In this document: piece after piece, positions 1 through 6,734 of the stretch | Position numbering within the stretch: position 1 is the first letter of the stretch | Layout: every line of letters begins with the position of its first letter | Source: ZC4RG35 sp041747855 | Lineage (GTDB): Bacteria > Actinomycetota > Acidimicrobiia > Spongiisociales > ZC4RG35 | Assembly (NCBI GenBank): GCA_041747855.1 | Contig: JBGTEJ010000094.1 | Coordinates: 1 to 17,607 of the forward strand | DNA: 17,607 nucleotides | Direction: 5' to 3' | Translations under genes and position numbers: made by a program | The notes under the pieces: model-generated | Told to the model about the DNA's origin: nothing | The model's database searches: none | Seen by the model: only the letters and a program-made list of their open reading frames with translations

Positions 1-855
1 GACTTCGTCAAAGCCGAGTTCGCCCAAAGAGAATAGATACTCAGCAATCTCGGCGGACGTGCCGGTCACCGGCTTTTCAACTTGGGGTCCGTGCCCGCTA
101 CCGATCCGGTTACTGAACTCTTCGGGCACAACCGTGTACAGATCAAGCGTTCGAACCAGCGTGGAGGGGTCTCTTTCCTCCGCTTCGCAAGCCTGCTCCA
201 AGAGGTCGATCATGGGCCTCAGCCGAGCTTTGATATCTTCGATTGACTCGTCCCAGCCCCACCAGTTCCACGCGTCGCCGTACCTCGCGGCCAACGCGAG
301 CATTTTCGGTCCACCCGCGGCGATGTTGATCGGTGGACCGTTCGTGCGGGGACCGCGCAACACCATCTCGGCACCCTTGACCCTGTAGAACTCGCCTTCG
401 AAATCGATCTCTCCGTTCTTCAGGAGACCGTGGATGATCTGAATAGCCTCGGCGAAGCGCGAGAAACGCCTATCCGTCGGGAACCCGAATGCCTCATAAT
501 CGGACTCTGGAGTGTTCCCGGCTCCGATGCCGAGGACATACCGCCCTCCAGATACCTCGTCGATCGCCTCGGCGATCTTCGCAGTCATCGCCGGAGATCG
601 GTATGGGGAGTTGACAACGGACTGACCTAAGCTGATCCGGCTCGTGGTAGCAGCAAGCGCGGCCGCGATGACTACCGATTCCCACACTCCATCTGTGGCC
701 TCCTCGCCCCGGTAGAGAAGGCCGTCTTCAAACACGAACATGTCGAACCCCGTGGCTTCTGCAACAGCGGCTCGCTCACTGATCGATTTCCAGGAAGGTG
801 GAGGTGTGGGACCGTCCGGACGGCCATGGAGTTGATTGATGAGCCCTATTCGCAC
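1..855 (-). CDS. LLM class flavin-dependent oxidoreductase (luciferase-like), 3' end cut by window edge
   Basis: The 285 visible codons read as a bacterial-luciferase-fold (PF00296) monooxygenase that would use reduced FMN or F420. Visible family landmarks are an N-terminal RIGLINQLHG strand, a GRYVLGIGAGN segment around residue 106, RFSRFAEAIQIIHGLL, a GEFYRVKGAEM stretch, and PPINIAAGGPKMLALAARYGDAWN. The substrate cannot be read from the sequence. The reading frame is still open at base 1, so roughly the last 20-50 residues lie outside the window. The GTG start at 853-855 is chosen because an in-frame TAA lies four codons upstream and the protein begins exactly where the family begins. A TANNNT box (TAAGGT) ends 6 nt before the GTG, so the message may be leaderless. 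It is divergent from psuG. The family call is secure; the reaction is unknown. Confidence 0.93.
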   Translation of the reverse strand, partial: MRIGLINQLHGRPDGPTPPPSWKSISERAAVAEATGFDMFVFEDGLLYRGEEATDGVWESVVIAAALAATTSRISLGQSVVNSPYRSPAMTAKIAEAIDEVSGGRYVLGIGAGNTPESDYEAFGFPTDRRFSRFAEAIQIIHGLLKNGEIDFEGEFYRVKGAEMVLRGPRTNGPPINIAAGGPKMLALAARYGDAWNWWGWDESIEDIKARLRPMIDLLEQACEAEERDPSTLVRTLDLYTVVPEEFSNRIGSGHGPQVEKPVTGTSAEIAEYLFSLGELGFDEV

Positions 856-995
856 ACCCCGACCTTAATCCTTAGGGCTCTTCGGAGTGCGGGTCCCCAT
901 TTGGACCAGTCGTAGTCCGCTTCCGGCCTGTCAATTCCCGCTCCAATCCAAACCGCCGCTCCCAGGATGTGAACTGTCAGGAGAAGGTCGCGCAC
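846..995 (-). pseudogene. Possible 5' remnant of a membrane protein gene (DUF2269/CopD-like start)
   Basis: This minus-strand frame of 49 codons begins with a GTG and encodes LLLTVHILGAAVWIGAG, which resembles the first transmembrane helix of DUF2269/CopD-type membrane proteins. After about 21 residues the sequence turns charged and unrelated (DRPEADYDWSKWG) and stops at 846-848, overlapping the start of the LLM gene by 10 bases. No ribosome binding site or TANNNT box precedes the GTG. It may be a decayed gene fragment or a chance hydrophobic run. The rest of the 856-1135 gap between the divergent LLM and psuG genes shows only the two promoter candidates. Confidence 0.25.
862..867 (-). promoter_or_regulatory. 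Candidate -10 box of the LLM oxidoreductase gene
   Basis: TAAGGT on the minus strand fits the TANNNT -10 pattern and lies exactly 6 nt before the GTG start, as expected for a leaderless transcript. No convincing -35 is seen 16-18 bp upstream. The same AAGG could instead serve as a weak Shine-Dalgarno. Confidence 0.4.
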
Positions 996-1123
996 GACGC
1001 GAAACGATGACAATGGCGATGCTGACTCGTGCCTGAACCAGAATCGGGTGGCGCCGGAGAACCTAAGGACGTCCCAAGAGCCGTCCTGATGCGAACAGAA
1101 AATGCTGCCAAATCGCTGCTCGA

Positions 1124-1129
1124 TAGGAT
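1124..1129 (+). promoter_or_regulatory. Candidate -10 box of psuG-psuK
   Basis: TAGGAT (TANNNT) lies exactly 6 nt before the GTG start of psuG, which has no separate Shine-Dalgarno. This suggests leaderless transcription of the operon. The same hexamer at the same distance precedes the dioxygenase gene at 7548-7553. No clear -35 hexamer is visible. Confidence 0.45.
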
Positions 1130-1135
1130 TCCCTC

Positions 1136-2056
1136 GTGAGAACAGTTTCCTCCCTGAGGATCTCAAAGACAGTTGAGGAGGCGGTCGCCGACGGCGCTCC
1201 GGTAGTCGCATTGGAATCGACCATCTTCACCCACGGCCTACCCCGCCCGCGAAACATCGACGTGGCCCTGGGCAGCGAGGAGATCATCCGTAAGGAGAAC
1301 GCGGTCCCGGCAACGATAGGTGTCGTTCACGGCCAGGCAGTCGTCGGCCTGTCCGAAGCCGAGATCCACCTGCTCGCCCATGATGACGACGCCGCCAAGG
1401 CGTCGATCCGTGACCTCTCGTACGCCGCGGTCACACGTAAGAATGCTGGTACGACCATTGCCGCGACCGCGCTGCTGGCCCGATCGGCCGGAATCGACGT
1501 ATTCGCCACAGGGGGTCTTGGCGGGGTGCATCATGGTGCTGCCGAGAGCTTTGACGAGTCCGCTGATCTGCTTGCCCTCTGCCAGATCCCGATCGTGTTG
1601 GTCAGTTCGGGAGCCAAGGCAATCCTCGACATCGGAGCAACACTGCAAAGGCTGGAGACGCTCAGTGTCCCGGTCGTCGGGTATCGGACCTGGCGTTATC
1701 CAGGGTTCTACGTGGTGGACTCGGGATACGACCTGACCTCGAGGGTGGAGAGCGCGGCCGATGTGGCAAACATGGTTAGAACCCAGAGAGAGCTTGGGAT
1801 AGGCAGCGCCATCCTCGTAGCGAACCCGATCCCCTTGGAGAATGAGCTCGACCCGGGAGAGCTCGAGAGTGCTCTGGAACGTGCCTGGGCAGCAGCGGCC
1901 GAGGAGGGGATCCAGGGTCAGGCGTCGACCCCGTTTCTGCTGGACTTCATCCGTGTGGCGACGGAAGGCCGAAGCCTCGATGCCAATGTGGCGCTGTACT
2001 ACAACAACGTGCGAGTGGCCATCGACATCGCATCGGAGCTAGCCGGGACTTCTTAG
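1136..2056 (+). CDS. psuG: Pseudouridine-5'-phosphate glycosidase
   Basis: This is a complete 306-residue member of the PsuG/IndA family (PF04227). It splits the C-C bond of pseudouridine 5'-phosphate to uracil and ribose 5-phosphate in the cytoplasm. Motifs appear in family order: VALESTIFTHGLP (Glu27), VPATIGVVHGQ, DDAAKAS (Lys88), FATGGLGGVHHGA, SSGAKAILDIG (Lys161) and LDANVALYYNN (Asn284). These line up, with a constant shift of 4-5 residues, with Glu31, Lys93, Lys166 and Asn289 of E. coli YeiN; the lysine equivalent to Lys166 forms the Schiff base with the ribose phosphate. Length is normal for the family. The GTG start is supported by the family N-terminus and by a TANNNT box 6 nt upstream. 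The stop codon abuts the ATG of the kinase gene, so the two genes form one pathway operon. Confidence 0.97.
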   Translation: MRTVSSLRISKTVEEAVADGAPVVALESTIFTHGLPRPRNIDVALGSEEIIRKENAVPATIGVVHGQAVVGLSEAEIHLLAHDDDAAKASIRDLSYAAVTRKNAGTTIAATALLARSAGIDVFATGGLGGVHHGAAESFDESADLLALCQIPIVLVSSGAKAILDIGATLQRLETLSVPVVGYRTWRYPGFYVVDSGYDLTSRVESAADVANMVRTQRELGIGSAILVANPIPLENELDPGELESALERAWAAAAEEGIQGQASTPFLLDFIRVATEGRSLDANVALYYNNVRVAIDIASELAGTS

Positions 2057-2935
2057 ATGCTGGGAGTTATCGGCGACCTGGTCCAGGATGTCGTTGTCTG
2101 GCCCCTCGAGGAGATCCGTCCTGCCACCGACACTAGGTCGGAGGTTCGCATCACCCGTGGCGGGTCAGCCGCCAACGTCGCCGCCTTCGCAGCGCCACGC
2201 TATCCGACACGCTTCATCGGCTGTGTTGGTGACGACCTCGCCGGCCAGATCCTCTCCACAGAACTCAGCCAACATGGCGTTGACGTCAGGCTGCAGGTCC
2301 GGGGCAACACAGGGACGATCGTGGTCCTCGTCGACCAGGAGGGCGAGCGAGTCATGTTCCCGAGTCGCGGGTCATCAGCGATGCTCGAAGAGGTCGATCC
2401 GGTGTGGCTCGACGACCTCCAGATCATCCACATGACCGCCTACTCCTTCGACGGCGGGACCACCACCGACACCGTGCTGAAAGCCGTCGGGGAGCACCGA
2501 AGGCGGGGAGGCATGGTCTCACTGGACGTGTCGTCAGTCGGCATCATCGAGAAGTTCGGTACCGACGTCTTCTTGGACCTGATCGGCGAGCACCACCCAG
2601 ACATCATCTCGGCCAACCGGGACGAGTCCATGATTCTCGGCCTGGCCGACGGAGCGCGGCCCGGCCCCAACCTGTCCCGACTCGGCAATGCCGTGCTCCT
2701 GGCCCGGCAAGGTGCAGATCCCACAAACATATTCCGCGACGGCCGCCATGAGGGGTCCATCCCGGTCGGAACCGTCCAAAACATCCAAGACACGACCGGA
2801 GCGGGCGACGCATTCAACGCCGGGTTCCTCACCACCTTTCTGATCTCAGGCGGCGACCTCGAGGCGAGTTGTCACGCCGGCCATGACCTGGCGGCGAGGG
2901 TGCTGCAATCGCCGGGCGCCGACGAGTCGGCGTAA
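2057..2935 (+). CDS. psuK: PfkB-family carbohydrate kinase, probable pseudouridine kinase
   Basis: This 292-residue ribokinase-fold (PfkB) kinase has the first family signature as GGSAAN (residues 35-40) and the second as DTTGAGDAF (245-253), where Asp251 is the expected catalytic base and GAGD forms the anion hole. An NRDE motif sits at 187-190. The nucleotide-binding lysine-glycine motif before the second signature is degraded (ARQGAD). Its ATG follows directly on the psuG stop codon with no bases between, and no Shine-Dalgarno is well placed, so it is probably translated by coupling to psuG. PfkB proteins have many substrates; pseudouridine is inferred from this fusion-tight pairing with PsuG, a well-known arrangement. 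No nucleoside transporter or regulator is adjacent. Confidence 0.85.
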   Translation: MLGVIGDLVQDVVVWPLEEIRPATDTRSEVRITRGGSAANVAAFAAPRYPTRFIGCVGDDLAGQILSTELSQHGVDVRLQVRGNTGTIVVLVDQEGERVMFPSRGSSAMLEEVDPVWLDDLQIIHMTAYSFDGGTTTDTVLKAVGEHRRRGGMVSLDVSSVGIIEKFGTDVFLDLIGEHHPDIISANRDESMILGLADGARPGPNLSRLGNAVLLARQGADPTNIFRDGRHEGSIPVGTVQNIQDTTGAGDAFNAGFLTTFLISGGDLEASCHAGHDLAARVLQSPGADESA

Positions 2936-2950
2936 AGGGCCTACCGCGAC

Positions 2951-2976
2951 GCCCCCGAGCTCCGCTGGGCGGGGGC
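2951..2976. terminator. GC-rich hairpin after psuK, weak terminator candidate
   Basis: GCCCCCG (2951-2957) pairs with CGGGGGC (2970-2976) around a 12-nt loop, 15 bases after the psuK stop. No U-tract follows, so termination is only a possibility. It sits between two convergent transcription units. Confidence 0.3.
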
Positions 2977-3194
2977 TAGCGCGCCGAGGTCGGGATGACT
3001 GCCGCACGAAAAGGAATCCAGGAAGTGGCGCGCTTGCTCAAAGATGGAGAGGCAACCATGGGAGGACAGGCCTTGACGTCATCGCCTTCCGGACCTCTCG
3101 GCGTCAAGTTCCTACCGGGCGTCCTGGCTGGTTCGGATTCACACCGGGAGATGCGGTCTATCAGAGGTCGCGCCGGGAACCGGGCTAGCGCGCC
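2973..3194. repeat. 13-bp direct repeat flanking the psuK/RibD-like intergenic region
   Basis: GGGCTAGCGCGCC occurs at 2973-2985 and again at 3182-3194, 209 bp apart. The second copy overlaps the last codons and stop of the RibD-like gene. The roughly 200 bases between hold a 7-bp inverted repeat (CTTGACG 3072-3078 / CGTCAAG 3102-3108) but no gene I can support. The repeat could be the trace of a duplication or insertion, or chance in GC-rich DNA. Confidence 0.4.
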
Positions 3195-3748
3195 ACGCGG
3201 TAGCGGAGGTAAACGAATCTCGAGCTGAAGGTGCGGGTCTCGACGAGTTCGACATCCACCCTGCGCTCGCGCTGGGGAAAGAACGGGGTGCCACCGCCAA
3301 CCAGCACCGGGTGGATCACGGCCCGGTACTCGTCGATCAGACCCAACGCGGCCGCCTCGGCGGCGAGCGTCGCGCCACCGATCGCGATGTCACCCTCCCC
3401 CGGCTCGGCTCGCAACCGCTCGATCTCCTCCGCCAGGCCCCCGGAGGCCAGGCGGGCATTGCCCTGCACGGCTGACAACGTGGTCGAGAACACCACCTTG
3501 GGGAGCGGCTTCCAGAGGGCAGCCCACTCGAGCTCCGCGTCGTCGAGCGATGAATCCTGGTTGGCGGTCTCCCAGTAGAGCATCGTCTCGTACAGTCGTC
3601 GTCCCAACAGATGGACGCCGACCTCTCGTATCTCGTCGATCCAGAAGCGGAAGACCTCCTCGTCGGGCGCCGTCCAGTCGAAGCCGCCGTCCGGCCCGAC
3701 GATGTGGCCGTCAAGTGAGGCGTTCATCGAATAGGTCACGCTGCGCAT
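3185..3748 (-). CDS. Dihydrofolate reductase family protein (RibD C-terminal-like domain)
   Basis: This 187-residue protein is a stand-alone RibD-C/DHFR-like domain (PF01872), a fold that binds NAD(P)H. Landmarks are SMNASLDGHIVGPDGGFDW at the N-terminus, a HLLGRRLYETM segment near residue 47, GDIAIGGATLAAEA near residue 120 (the dinucleotide-binding glycine turn), and HPVLVGGGTPFF near residue 147. Length is typical for these small reductases, whose substrates are mostly unknown; it is unlikely to be the housekeeping dihydrofolate reductase. The ATG at 3746-3748 follows a good Shine-Dalgarno (GAGGAGG, 7 nt spacing), unlike many neighbours. It converges on psuK. Confidence 0.9.
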   Translation of the reverse strand: MRSVTYSMNASLDGHIVGPDGGFDWTAPDEEVFRFWIDEIREVGVHLLGRRLYETMLYWETANQDSSLDDAELEWAALWKPLPKVVFSTTLSAVQGNARLASGGLAEEIERLRAEPGEGDIAIGGATLAAEAAALGLIDEYRAVIHPVLVGGGTPFFPQRERRVDVELVETRTFSSRFVYLRYRVAR

Positions 3749-3853
3749 CAGAAGTCCTCCTCGGTACCGGGTGCGACAGTACCGCCGCCGGGCTCATCGT
3801 GGATAGCGAGACAAGGGCAAACGTCGCCAGTGACGGCACAGATGAACCTGTAA

Positions 3854-3905
3854 GATATCGGCATGCGTGATATCGGGGACCAAACACGCCAAATATCCGG
3901 AATAT
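3854..3905 (+). promoter_or_regulatory. Operator-like repeats upstream of the ArsR remnant
   Basis: GATATCGG occurs twice as a direct repeat (3854-3861 and 3869-3876, 15-bp period), each copy containing the palindrome GATATC. An imperfect dyad, ATATCCGGAATAT, lies at 3893-3905 and runs into the -10 box of the broken ArsR gene. Such repeats next to an autoregulated HTH gene are typical of operators. Which protein would bind them now is unknown. Confidence 0.35.
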
Positions 3906-3908
3906 GAT
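3903..3908 (+). promoter_or_regulatory. Candidate -10 box of the ArsR remnant
   Basis: TATGAT matches the -10 consensus at five of six positions and lies exactly 6 nt before the ATG at 3915. The broken gene has thus kept what looks like a leaderless promoter. Confidence 0.45.
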
Positions 3909-3914
3909 GCACCC

Positions 3915-4031
3915 ATGGCACGAGCAGCGACGACGTCCGACGTCTTCAACGCGATCGCCGAGCCGTCAGGGGCCAGGCCCCTGTTGGCGTTAAATGGACC
4001 ACGTTCCTGGGGTTGGCGCCGTCTTAGTTGA
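3915..4031 (+). pseudogene. Truncated 5' end of an ArsR-family transcriptional regulator
   Basis: The first 17 codons give MARAATTSDVFNAIAEP, which matches the start of ArsR/SmtB winged-helix regulators, usually of the subgroup paired with SRPBCC/AHSA1 proteins; there the sequence normally continues with an arginine-rich RRxIL helix. Here the next codons (SGARPLLALNG...) are unrelated and a stop follows at codon 39. The homology ends exactly where a perfect palindrome (3967-3983) begins, so the gene looks cut by insertion or deletion. The DNA-binding helix is missing, so the product cannot act as a regulator. Its promoter and operator-like repeats remain. No SRPBCC partner gene is in the window. 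The 3' end overlaps the stop of the converging membrane protein gene. Confidence 0.7.
3967..3983. repeat. Perfect 17-bp palindrome at the ArsR break point
   Basis: CAGGGGCCAGGCCCCTG is an 8-bp inverted repeat around one base; as RNA it would fold into a 7-bp stem with a 3-nt loop on either strand. It lies where ArsR homology stops and about 40 bases beyond the stop of the PadR-operon membrane protein. Just outside it are two direct copies of GTTGGCG (3983-3989 and 4012-4018) around an AAATGGACC stretch. It could be a REP-like element, the end of a lost insertion sequence, or a bidirectional terminator without a U-tract. Confidence 0.6.
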
Positions 4032-5364
4032 AGCCGAAGAGCGGGGGGAGCACCACCACGACCGTGGCGGCCCAGAGGGCGAAGACGGGCAGGTAATTGG
4101 TCTGCCAGCGCTCGAGGCGGAGGAAGACTATCTTCCGCATGAGGAACCGGACGGAGAGCCAGGCCGCCCCAGCCAGGTTGACCAGGAGCACCAGGTTGAG
4201 CCCGAGCGCCGCGGTGCGGTTGGGGGTGAACCCGAACTCGCCGATCCGGGCCACCATCACGCCGAGCACCATCAGGTCGAGTGCCAAGGCGCTTACCACG
4301 GCGACCAGCTGGACGCGGTCCATCCACCCCGGCGGCTTAGCCGGGTCCCGGGCGGACATGCCATAGAGGACGAGCCCGATGACCACCACCATGAGGGCGT
4401 CGAAGAGTCCGAGGAGCTCACGGTCGAACACTCCGCCCAGACCGGTCGCTGCGTAGACCACTACCGAGACCGCCAGCATCCCCGCGAACAGCGGCGTGAA
4501 GATCATGGTCAGCACCGGTGCCATGTTCTCGATGACCCGCTGCTTCGACTCCACCAGCCAGGCCGCGACGATCACCGCCCCGGCCGCCCCGGTCGGCAAC
4601 ACCCACAGCGCGAGCTGCTCGAGATCGACACCGGTCCCCTCGAGTAGCCCCGCGGTCAGCCCGGTCAGCACCCCGCCGCCGAGGGCGATGAGGACGTAGT
4701 AGATGAACCACTCGCCGGTGAAGCGGACGAAGTGCATGCGACGGTCAGGCGACTCGGTGTCGCCGCCCACGTACGCGTAGGCCGCCACAAACCACAGCAG
4801 GACCGGCAGGTGAGTCACGACCAGGAGCTCGGTCGGCGAGCCGTCGTCGAAGTGGTAGACGTTGACCACGATGGCGGCGATCACGAACGCGCTGGCGGTC
4901 AGCAGCCACTGGGGAAACGGGAGCCGTCGCTGCAGGGCAAACCAACCGGCAAGGAAGGGCAGCACCAACAGGCTGACATTGCGTGCGAACCACAGAGACT
5001 CTTCGTCCGGGAACCCCGAGATGAGACGGGCCAGCTGGACTGCCGCCGCGGCGGCGACCGCGAACAACAGCACCTCGCGCCACCGGCTGGCGGCTTCTTC
5101 TTCCTCCTCGCCGCCAGCGAGGACCAGCTGCTTCCAGAGCCGTCCGCTGTGCTCGCGGGCGAACTCCCGGGAAAGATCGTGGACGGTTCCCATCCGCTTC
5201 ACGGCGACGAGGAAGGCCTCGTCGGTGGCGAGGCCAGCCGCGCTCAGATCGGCAACATGATCCCGCAGGTGCGCCTCCAGCTCCTCGGCATCCCGGCCGT
5301 CGACGGCGGGGCTCTGCTCCACGAATCTCCGCCACTCCGCGATCTGGGACTCCAACGACTCCAT
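4024..5364 (-). CDS. Permease prefix domain membrane protein, PadR-operon partner
   Basis: With the ATG at 5364 this is a 446-residue protein. Residues 1-85 form a soluble helical region (ESQIAEWRRFVE... ELEAHLRDHVADL... AFLVAVKRMG... LSREFAREHS) that matches the permease prefix domain 1 found before many permease and DUF-type membrane domains. An acidic EEEEE run follows, then about eleven hydrophobic helices, the first near 97-114 and the last near 424-443. No transport motif is recognised, so its function is unknown. It directly follows padR; PadR proteins often control a neighbouring membrane protein. The ATG at 5364 is preferred because GGGAGG lies 7 nt upstream; an ATG at 5370 would overlap the padR stop (ATGA) and a GTG at 5382 is also in frame. 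Confidence 0.85.
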   Translation of the reverse strand: MESLESQIAEWRRFVEQSPAVDGRDAEELEAHLRDHVADLSAAGLATDEAFLVAVKRMGTVHDLSREFAREHSGRLWKQLVLAGGEEEEEAASRWREVLLFAVAAAAAVQLARLISGFPDEESLWFARNVSLLVLPFLAGWFALQRRLPFPQWLLTASAFVIAAIVVNVYHFDDGSPTELLVVTHLPVLLWFVAAYAYVGGDTESPDRRMHFVRFTGEWFIYYVLIALGGGVLTGLTAGLLEGTGVDLEQLALWVLPTGAAGAVIVAAWLVESKQRVIENMAPVLTMIFTPLFAGMLAVSVVVYAATGLGGVFDRELLGLFDALMVVVIGLVLYGMSARDPAKPPGWMDRVQLVAVVSALALDLMVLGVMVARIGEFGFTPNRTAALGLNLVLLVNLAGAAWLSVRFLMRKIVFLRLERWQTNYLPVFALWAATVVVVLPPLFGFN

Positions 5365-5366
5365 GG

Positions 5367-5807
5367 TCATGCCCTCCCCCACGCGAAGGAGAGCCGGCCG
5401 GCAGCCGAGACGGCTCGTACCACCCGGGCCAGTGTTGCCAGCCGCCAGGGTTGCGTTGCCTGAACGAACCGCACCAGATCATCGTCTCCAAAGACATCAC
5501 CCAGCACCTGAGCCACGGCGGTCCACTGCCGCTTGTGCTCCGCGAACGCCTCGTTTCCTTCGTCGGTAATTGCGTAGTAGCGGCGACGCCGCCCCTCGGG
5601 TGAGGTTCGCCACTCTTGAGTCAGGTAACCGAGTCGGTGGAGACGATGGAGCAGCGGGTAGAGCATCCCGTCGGTCCACTCCAGCTCACCATCGGAGACC
5701 TCACGGACTCGCTTGAGGATGGCGTACCCGTAGTTCTGACCCTCGGAGAGAATGGCCAGGACCAGGGGCGTCGACGATGCCGCCACGAGGTCTTTGTCGA
5801 TCTTCAC
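5367..5807 (-). CDS. PadR family transcriptional regulator
   Basis: This 146-residue winged-helix regulator has the PF03551 pattern: STPLVLAILSEGQNYGYAILKRVRE (helices 1-2), then ELEWTDGMLYPLLHRLHRLGYLTQEWRTSPEGRRRRYYAITDEG (recognition helix and wing), then a C-terminal helical dimerisation segment. PadR proteins are usually repressors that respond to a small ligand or stress and control their own operon. The GTG at 5805-5807 is chosen because GGAGG lies 5 nt upstream; the adjacent GTG at 5810 would leave only 2 nt. A much longer in-frame extension runs antisense-free through the tRNA gene and is not real. The membrane protein gene starts 2 nt after its stop, so the two are one operon. Confidence 0.92.
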   Translation of the reverse strand: MKIDKDLVAASSTPLVLAILSEGQNYGYAILKRVREVSDGELEWTDGMLYPLLHRLHRLGYLTQEWRTSPEGRRRRYYAITDEGNEAFAEHKRQWTAVAQVLGDVFGDDDLVRFVQATQPWRLATLARVVRAVSAAGRLSFAWGRA

Positions 5808-5837
5808 CACGACCTCCGATACCTGGATGTTAGAGGC

Positions 5838-5871
5838 ATCGTACTGCAAGGTATATAGAAGTGCAAGGTAT
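5838..5871 (-). promoter_or_regulatory. padR promoter with 17-bp-period direct repeat (likely PadR operator)
   Basis: On the minus strand TTGCAC (5861-5866) and TACGAT (5838-5843) are spaced by exactly 17 bp as -35 and -10 elements. The 10-mer TGCAAGGTAT, read on the plus strand, occurs at 5845-5854 and 5862-5871, a 17-bp period, so one copy covers the -35 and the other the spacer. A repressor bound there would block RNA polymerase. PadR itself is the obvious candidate, by the family's habit of autoregulation. Confidence 0.5.
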
Positions 5872-5990
5872 TGTACGCGAAGGTTTCGGAGACCGCGTTC
5901 GACGGACATCTCTGGGGAACGACAGGTAGTCGACTCGCGCGATGGGCGCGCGATGGAGTCGCTTCGGAACTCGGATGGCAACATGCCAGA

Positions 5991-6021
5991 AAAGCCCGAA
6001 ACCCTTGCGGTGCAAGGGTTT
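5991..6021 (-). terminator. Intrinsic terminator of the initiator tRNA gene
   Basis: A 10-bp stem, AAACCCTTGC (6021-6012 on the minus strand) with GCAAGGGTTT (6008-5999), encloses a 3-nt loop and is followed by CGGGCTTTTCT. It starts 7 nt after the tRNA 3' end. This is the best rho-independent terminator in the window. Confidence 0.88.
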
Positions 6022-6028
6022 TCGGTAG

Positions 6029-6102
<74 letters not shown>

Positions 6103-6116
6103 TCGATGGAGATGCC

Positions 6117-6145
6117 ATTGTAAATGACCCCCTGCTCTGTGCCAA
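6117..6145 (-). promoter_or_regulatory. Promoter of the initiator tRNA gene
   Basis: On the minus strand TTGGCA (6140-6145, five of six matches to -35) and TACAAT (6117-6122, five of six to -10) are separated by exactly 17 bp. The -10 ends 14 nt before the tRNA, leaving a short leader. The -35 lies only 8 bases after the stop codon of the YdeI-like gene. It is the closest fit to a housekeeping consensus promoter in the window, as expected for an initiator tRNA. Confidence 0.8.
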
Positions 6146-6153
6146 CAGGGTTT

Positions 6154-6723
6154 CTACTCCAACAGTCTCTCCACCGTCTCTGCGATCCGACGCTCCCTGG
6201 TCTCCGGCCGCTTCGCCTCGTAGACATACCAGAGGTGCTGTTTCCGATGCGATGGGGCCAACGAGTTGAACGCATCTCGCGCACGAGGCGTGGCTGCCAG
6301 AGCCGCGGCCAGATCATCATGGACTACCAGGGCATCGGCATCGTCGTACTGAGCCCAGGAACCGTCGGACTTCGCGGCAGCGATCACCGACGCTCCCCTC
6401 TCGGCGATCAGGCCGGCGGCCTCCAACCGGGCGACGCGTTCCTTGTTGGACCTGGCCCAGATCCCACCTCTTCGACGCGGAGAGAACCATCCCAAGGTGT
6501 AAGACTCATCGCCCTTCGCCGCCTGACCGTCGATCCAGCCGAAGCACAACGCCTCCTCGACTAGATCCTCGTAGGAGGGGCCAACCACCGACGCCGCTTT
6601 GCGCGGCACCAGGACCCAGGCCCCTTCGTCGCGATCCTGATTGACTCTGAGCCACTCACGCCACTCCATCCGGGACGACGGGGCAACCACCTCCTTGCCA
6701 TTCGGGGAGTCCGGCAGTCCCAT
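6154..6723 (-). CDS. YdeI/OmpD-associated family protein
   Basis: This 189-residue protein shows the YdeI/OmpD-associated family pattern: WREWLRVNQDRDEGAWVLVPRK at the N-terminus, YEDLVEEALCFGWIDGQ near residues 51-67, then FSPRRRGGIWARSNKERVARLEAAGLI near residues 80-106, and a C-terminal segment FNSLAPSHRKQHLWYVYEAKRPETRERRI. The family is soluble and widespread, but its biochemical function is not established; the name reflects a reported link to the porin OmpD. The ATG at 6723 lies 11 nt after the stop of the dioxygenase gene, so the two are probably cotranscribed. A GAGAG stretch 6 nt before the ATG may act as the ribosome binding site. Confidence 0.87.
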   Translation of the reverse strand: MGLPDSPNGKEVVAPSSRMEWREWLRVNQDRDEGAWVLVPRKAASVVGPSYEDLVEEALCFGWIDGQAAKGDESYTLGWFSPRRRGGIWARSNKERVARLEAAGLIAERGASVIAAAKSDGSWAQYDDADALVVHDDLAAALAATPRARDAFNSLAPSHRKQHLWYVYEAKRPETRERRIAETVERLLE

Positions 6724-6734
6724 TCCAGACTCTC

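Noticed and set aside
2995..3228. 77-codon plus-strand frame between psuK and the RibD-like gene
   Set aside because: No recognisable domain, no ribosome site, and its end overlaps the RibD-like gene; more likely non-coding.
5365..5382. Earlier starts (ATG 5370, GTG 5382) for the membrane protein
   Set aside because: The ATG at 5364 has the best-spaced GGGAGG and matches the family start; the ATGA overlap at 5370 remains possible but less likely.
3994..5463. Plus-strand frames opposite the permease-prefix membrane protein
   Set aside because: Charged, low-complexity translations of the antisense strand; the minus strand has coherent helices and a known prefix domain.
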